A DNA stretch of 8,736 bases from Caulobacteraceae bacterium (GTDB taxonomy: Bacteria > Pseudomonadota > Alphaproteobacteria > Caulobacterales > Caulobacteraceae), in assembly GCA_025351125.1 (NCBI GenBank), contig JANXWN010000189.1, positions 1-8,736 on the forward strand, given 5' to 3'. Below the pieces are notes generated by a model, which was not told where the DNA came from, ran no database searches, and worked only from the letters and a program-made list of their open reading frames with translations. Below are positions 6,471 through 8,736 of the stretch, piece by piece; the stretch's first letter is position 1, and the number at the start of each line of letters is the position of its first letter. The position numbers and the translations under genes are program-made.

Positions 6471-6899
6471 ATGCCCATGCCGCACACCATTTTGACCCCG
6501 GTTCTCATCCTGATCGTCTGGTCGCTGATCATGTGGATTTGGATGTATGCGACCCGCATCCCGGCGATCCAGAAGGCGGGGTTGGAGCCCAATGACGCGA
6601 AAGAGCCCGACGCCATCAACGTTCTGCCCCTTTCGGTGCGGCAGGTCGCGTATAATTACAACCACTTGATGGAGCAGCCGACCATTTTCTACGCATTGGT
6701 CTTCTATACTTATCTGACCGGCGGACAGAACGAATTTAGCGCGTTGATGGCCTGGGCTTACGTTGTCCTGCGGGTCGCCCATAGCCTGGTTCAAGCTACG
6801 AGCAATACGATCATGGTCCGCTTTTCGTTGCACGTCCTAGGTACGCTGCCGCTCTTCGTGCTCGCGGCGCGTGATATCGCAGCTGTGTTGCGGGCATGA
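6471..6899 (+). CDS. MAPEG family integral membrane protein
   Basis: The product has 142 residues, typical of the MAPEG family (membrane-associated proteins in eicosanoid and glutathione metabolism). Four hydrophobic segments lie at about 7-27, 71-84, 89-108 and 118-139. The family motif appears as YNYNHLMEQPTIFY (61-74), with conserved Asn64, Glu68 and Pro70 at the start of the second helix, and RVAHSLVQ (101-108) in the third. Bacterial members may be glutathione transferases or peroxidases, but many are uncharacterised, so no reaction is assigned. Three ATG codons lie close together at 6465, 6471 and 6477. GAGG at 6459-6462 is only two bases from the first but eight from the second, so 6471 is chosen; using 6465 adds two residues. 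A 57-bp gap separates it from the NrtR-like gene. Confidence 0.9.
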   Translation: MPMPHTILTPVLILIVWSLIMWIWMYATRIPAIQKAGLEPNDAKEPDAINVLPLSVRQVAYNYNHLMEQPTIFYALVFYTYLTGGQNEFSALMAWAYVVLRVAHSLVQATSNTIMVRFSLHVLGTLPLFVLAARDIAAVLRA

Positions 6900-6914
6900 T
6901 GCAACCCAAGGGAC

Positions 6915-8186
6915 CTAAGGAATAATCGCGCCCAGCGCACCCAGCGGATTAAATAGACTCGGTCGCCTCTTTTTCTGCGGATCGCCGGAGTTTTGCGGCT
7001 GCTCGCCCGGTCGCCCACGACCGCCCATCTGGCTCATATCCATACCCAGGATGCCGCTGGTCGCCGATCGATAGCGGACCTTGACCTGCCAAGCGATATT
7101 CCACGGGCGTGGCGCCGCTGGCCGTGGCGGCCATGACCGGTTGGTCTCGCCGCCATAAGCCGCGAACTGGAAAAAACCGGCCGCGCCCGTGGCGTTGACC
7201 ACTTCCCGCGGCACGATGCAGCTGGTTTGCGCGGGCGCCATGATGGCGCGAGCGGCGACCAACCGGCTGATTTCGCCATTGCTCATATATTCGGGCAGGG
7301 CGAAGGCAGAGGTCTGATTGGCGCTTGACGTCCACATTACGATTTGATCACCGGCGCCCGCTCCAAACAGAGTGGCGAAATAGCCCAAGGCCCCGTCCAC
7401 CCGATTCCACGCCAGGGTCGCCGATCCGGACGGGTTTTTAACGTTGCTGGTCAATTGCACGGGCGGCAAGAAATCTTGGTCGGCGCTCAGGCTGAACTTG
7501 ATGTCAGGACTGTAATTGCCGTGCACGACATGGTCGCCTTGCAGCGAGCCGTTGGCAGGGACTGTTTGACGAGTATCCCGGTTGGGCCACTCGCCGTAGG
7601 TGATGTTGCGAGCCGGCGACGGCGGCTGCATCGGTGTTACCGACAGGCCGCGGGCCAATCCCGCGAACCGCGCTGCCGCTCCCGCTTGGTCAAGTTGGGC
7701 GAAATCAATCACGATCGGTTGGCCGGGAGGAGCGTGTTCGCCGCACCCCCAAAAGATCAGCATACGCCCCTTCGGCTTCTGATATTGCGCCGGCGGCCCC
7801 GGCGCGACCTCTTCGTGTGTCGCGCGTGCCTGCGGCAGTGGGCTGAGCAAGGGTAAAACCGAGCCGGCGCCTAAATTTGGCGGCGCATCGTGCTCTGCGG
7901 TCGCCGGCCCGCCTGTCGGCCTTTGCGACGTTCCCAGTTGCAAAATTAAACTGTGATGCGCGGCGTTCAAATCAGGACCGCCGCCCATCGCCATACCCAT
8001 CAAGGCGCCCAGACCAGGGCGCTTACCGCCGGCGGCGCCGCTGAACGCCGCGCCTATGCCGCTGGTCGTTGCCGCGCTCATCCAATAGGTTGCGACCGGG
8101 CCGGTCACCGGTTGCGCCGAATTGGCGAGCGGCGTCCACATCACAAGGGTCGCGCCAGCCAAGAGAAGTATCCGCGTCGACTGCAT
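6915..8186 (-). CDS. Exported protein of unknown function
   Basis: The protein has 423 residues. It has a signal peptide: a basic start, hydrophobic core ILLLAGATLVMW (6-17), and a likely cleavage site near 23-24. Residues 35-70 are rich in Gly, Ala, Met and Ser. RMLIFWGCGE (141-150) and QPIVIDFAQL (156-165) form a conserved-looking core. SATLAWNRVDGALGYFATLF (255-274) resembles a fibronectin type III strand pair. The C-terminal part has Pro/Arg/Gly/Gln-rich sequence (352-410) and ends in KKRRPSLFNPLGALG plus a hydrophobic tail. Only two cysteines, 148 and 323, are present, so one disulfide is possible. An AGGA ribosome-binding site six bases upstream supports the ATG. I do not recognise a characterised family; it is probably periplasmic or surface-exposed. 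It converges on the MAPEG gene with 15 bp between stops and follows the isomerase gene in the same orientation after 68 bp. Confidence 0.85.
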   Translation of the reverse strand: MQSTRILLLAGATLVMWTPLANSAQPVTGPVATYWMSAATTSGIGAAFSGAAGGKRPGLGALMGMAMGGGPDLNAAHHSLILQLGTSQRPTGGPATAEHDAPPNLGAGSVLPLLSPLPQARATHEEVAPGPPAQYQKPKGRMLIFWGCGEHAPPGQPIVIDFAQLDQAGAAARFAGLARGLSVTPMQPPSPARNITYGEWPNRDTRQTVPANGSLQGDHVVHGNYSPDIKFSLSADQDFLPPVQLTSNVKNPSGSATLAWNRVDGALGYFATLFGAGAGDQIVMWTSSANQTSAFALPEYMSNGEISRLVAARAIMAPAQTSCIVPREVVNATGAAGFFQFAAYGGETNRSWPPRPAAPRPWNIAWQVKVRYRSATSGILGMDMSQMGGRGRPGEQPQNSGDPQKKRRPSLFNPLGALGAIIP

Positions 8187-8254
8187 GATGTTTCCTTTAG
8201 GCGCTATATTGAACCAACCCTAACCCGGAGCGGACCCAGGAATCTAGTGACTTT

Positions 8255-8736
8255 CTAAGACGAAGAAATAGCGTCCTCCACCTCGCCCAGTTTGTCCTTG
8301 CCAAAGTAGAGTGCGTCACCCACAAAAAAACTCGGGCTGCCGAATACACCCCGAGCGACTGCGTGGGCGGTGTCGGCAACGAGCGCGTCCTTGACCTGTT
8401 GGTCTTGCGTCAACGCTATCAGCCTTTCGGCCGGCAGGTTCGCCGCGTTGAGGGTTTCGGCGATGACGGCGGGATCGTCCATTTTCCGCCTGTCTTCCCA
8501 CATCGCGGTGAAAACCACATCGACATAAGGCGCAAAAACATCGAGCGTTCGCGCCGCCACCGCACCGCGCATGATAGCGAGTGTATTCACCGGAAAATGC
8601 GGATTGGCGACAAAGCGGGTTAAGCCGTGGCGCCGCACAAACCGATCACGCTCCAATCCCTCATACGACATTTTAGCGGGGATACTGGCGAAGGCTTCCA
8701 TCGGCGAGCGGTTGCCGGTCGCCTTAAACACGCCGC
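8255..8736 (-). CDS. HCCA isomerase / kappa-GST (DsbA-fold) family protein, 5' end outside the window
   Basis: The last 159 residues are visible and the frame is open to the window edge. The sequence begins with GVFKATGNRSP and continues with IPAKMSYEGLERDRFVRRHG, NPHFPVNTLAIMRGAVAA and FTAMWED, which are characteristic of 2-hydroxychromene-2-carboxylate isomerase and kappa-class glutathione transferase proteins. GVFGSPSFFVGDALYFGKD supplies the thioredoxin-fold cis-proline loop (Ser-Pro). The N-terminal active-site serine, roughly 40 residues upstream, is not in view. These cytoplasmic enzymes use glutathione; the naphthalene-pathway isomerisation is the named reaction, but most members in bacteria without such a pathway have unknown substrates. 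The GTG at 8731-8729 is an internal valine in the GVFKATG motif, not the start. Confidence 0.92.
   Translation of the reverse strand, partial: GVFKATGNRSPMEAFASIPAKMSYEGLERDRFVRRHGLTRFVANPHFPVNTLAIMRGAVAARTLDVFAPYVDVVFTAMWEDRRKMDDPAVIAETLNAANLPAERLIALTQDQQVKDALVADTAHAVARGVFGSPSFFVGDALYFGKDKLGEVEDAISSS

Noticed and set aside
7344..7856. 170-residue plus-strand frame
   Set aside because: It is antisense to the exported protein, whose signal peptide and ribosome-binding site support the minus strand.
8206..8230. GGGTTAGGGTTGG on the minus strand, resembling a telomere-type repeat
   Set aside because: There are only two imperfect units in an intergenic spacer, most likely chance.
6915..8736. 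Redox pairing of the two-cysteine exported protein with the DsbA-fold neighbour
   Set aside because: The neighbour matches cytoplasmic HCCA isomerase/kappa-GST proteins rather than periplasmic DsbA, and no CxxC is visible in the part present.

Overview
This 8.7 kb, GC-rich window looks like chromosomal DNA of an alphaproteobacterium. The main clue is the minus-strand block maf, a short RNase E/G, yacG and tRNA-Phe, an order I associate with that class. The MoxR-type ATPase, the HD hydrolase paired with an NrtR-like regulator, and the HCCA-isomerase/kappa-GST protein fit the same assignment. Order or genus cannot be fixed by reading alone. There is no transposase, integrase, phage gene or CRISPR array. 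The window reads as ordinary core chromosome with a few unusual details.

Layout. Positions 1-80 hold a short tandem repeat built from the 3' end of the tRNA-Phe gene (61-136, minus). The tRNA promoter lies at 156-184. From 363 to 2166, minus strand, three genes are stacked with ATGA overlaps: maf (house-cleaning nucleotide pyrophosphatase), a compact RNase E/G, and yacG (zinc-binding gyrase inhibitor, too short for usual ORF cut-offs). A 142-bp divergent spacer follows. It carries a 15-bp palindrome just upstream of a plus-strand MoxR AAA+ ATPase (2309-3181). A predicted lipoprotein of unknown function (3264-3947) comes next.

Positions 4010-6413 form a tightly coupled plus-strand operon: pyrF (OMP decarboxylase), an HD-domain phosphohydrolase and an NrtR-like regulator whose Nudix box has decayed. 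Both junctions are ATGA overlaps. The set suggests a link between UMP synthesis, nucleotide hydrolysis and sensing of an NAD-related or other nucleotide metabolite, but that link is inference. A MAPEG membrane protein (6471-6899) follows. It converges on a minus-strand pair: an exported protein of unknown function (6915-8186) and, upstream of it, the C-terminal part of an HCCA-isomerase/kappa-GST family protein cut by the window end.

The items most worth a second look are the tRNA-derived tandem repeat, the RNase E/G that appears to lack both the 5'-sensor and the zinc-link, and the pyrF-HD-NrtR operon with its apparently non-catalytic Nudix sensor. I did not find a clear undescribed defence or mobile system.
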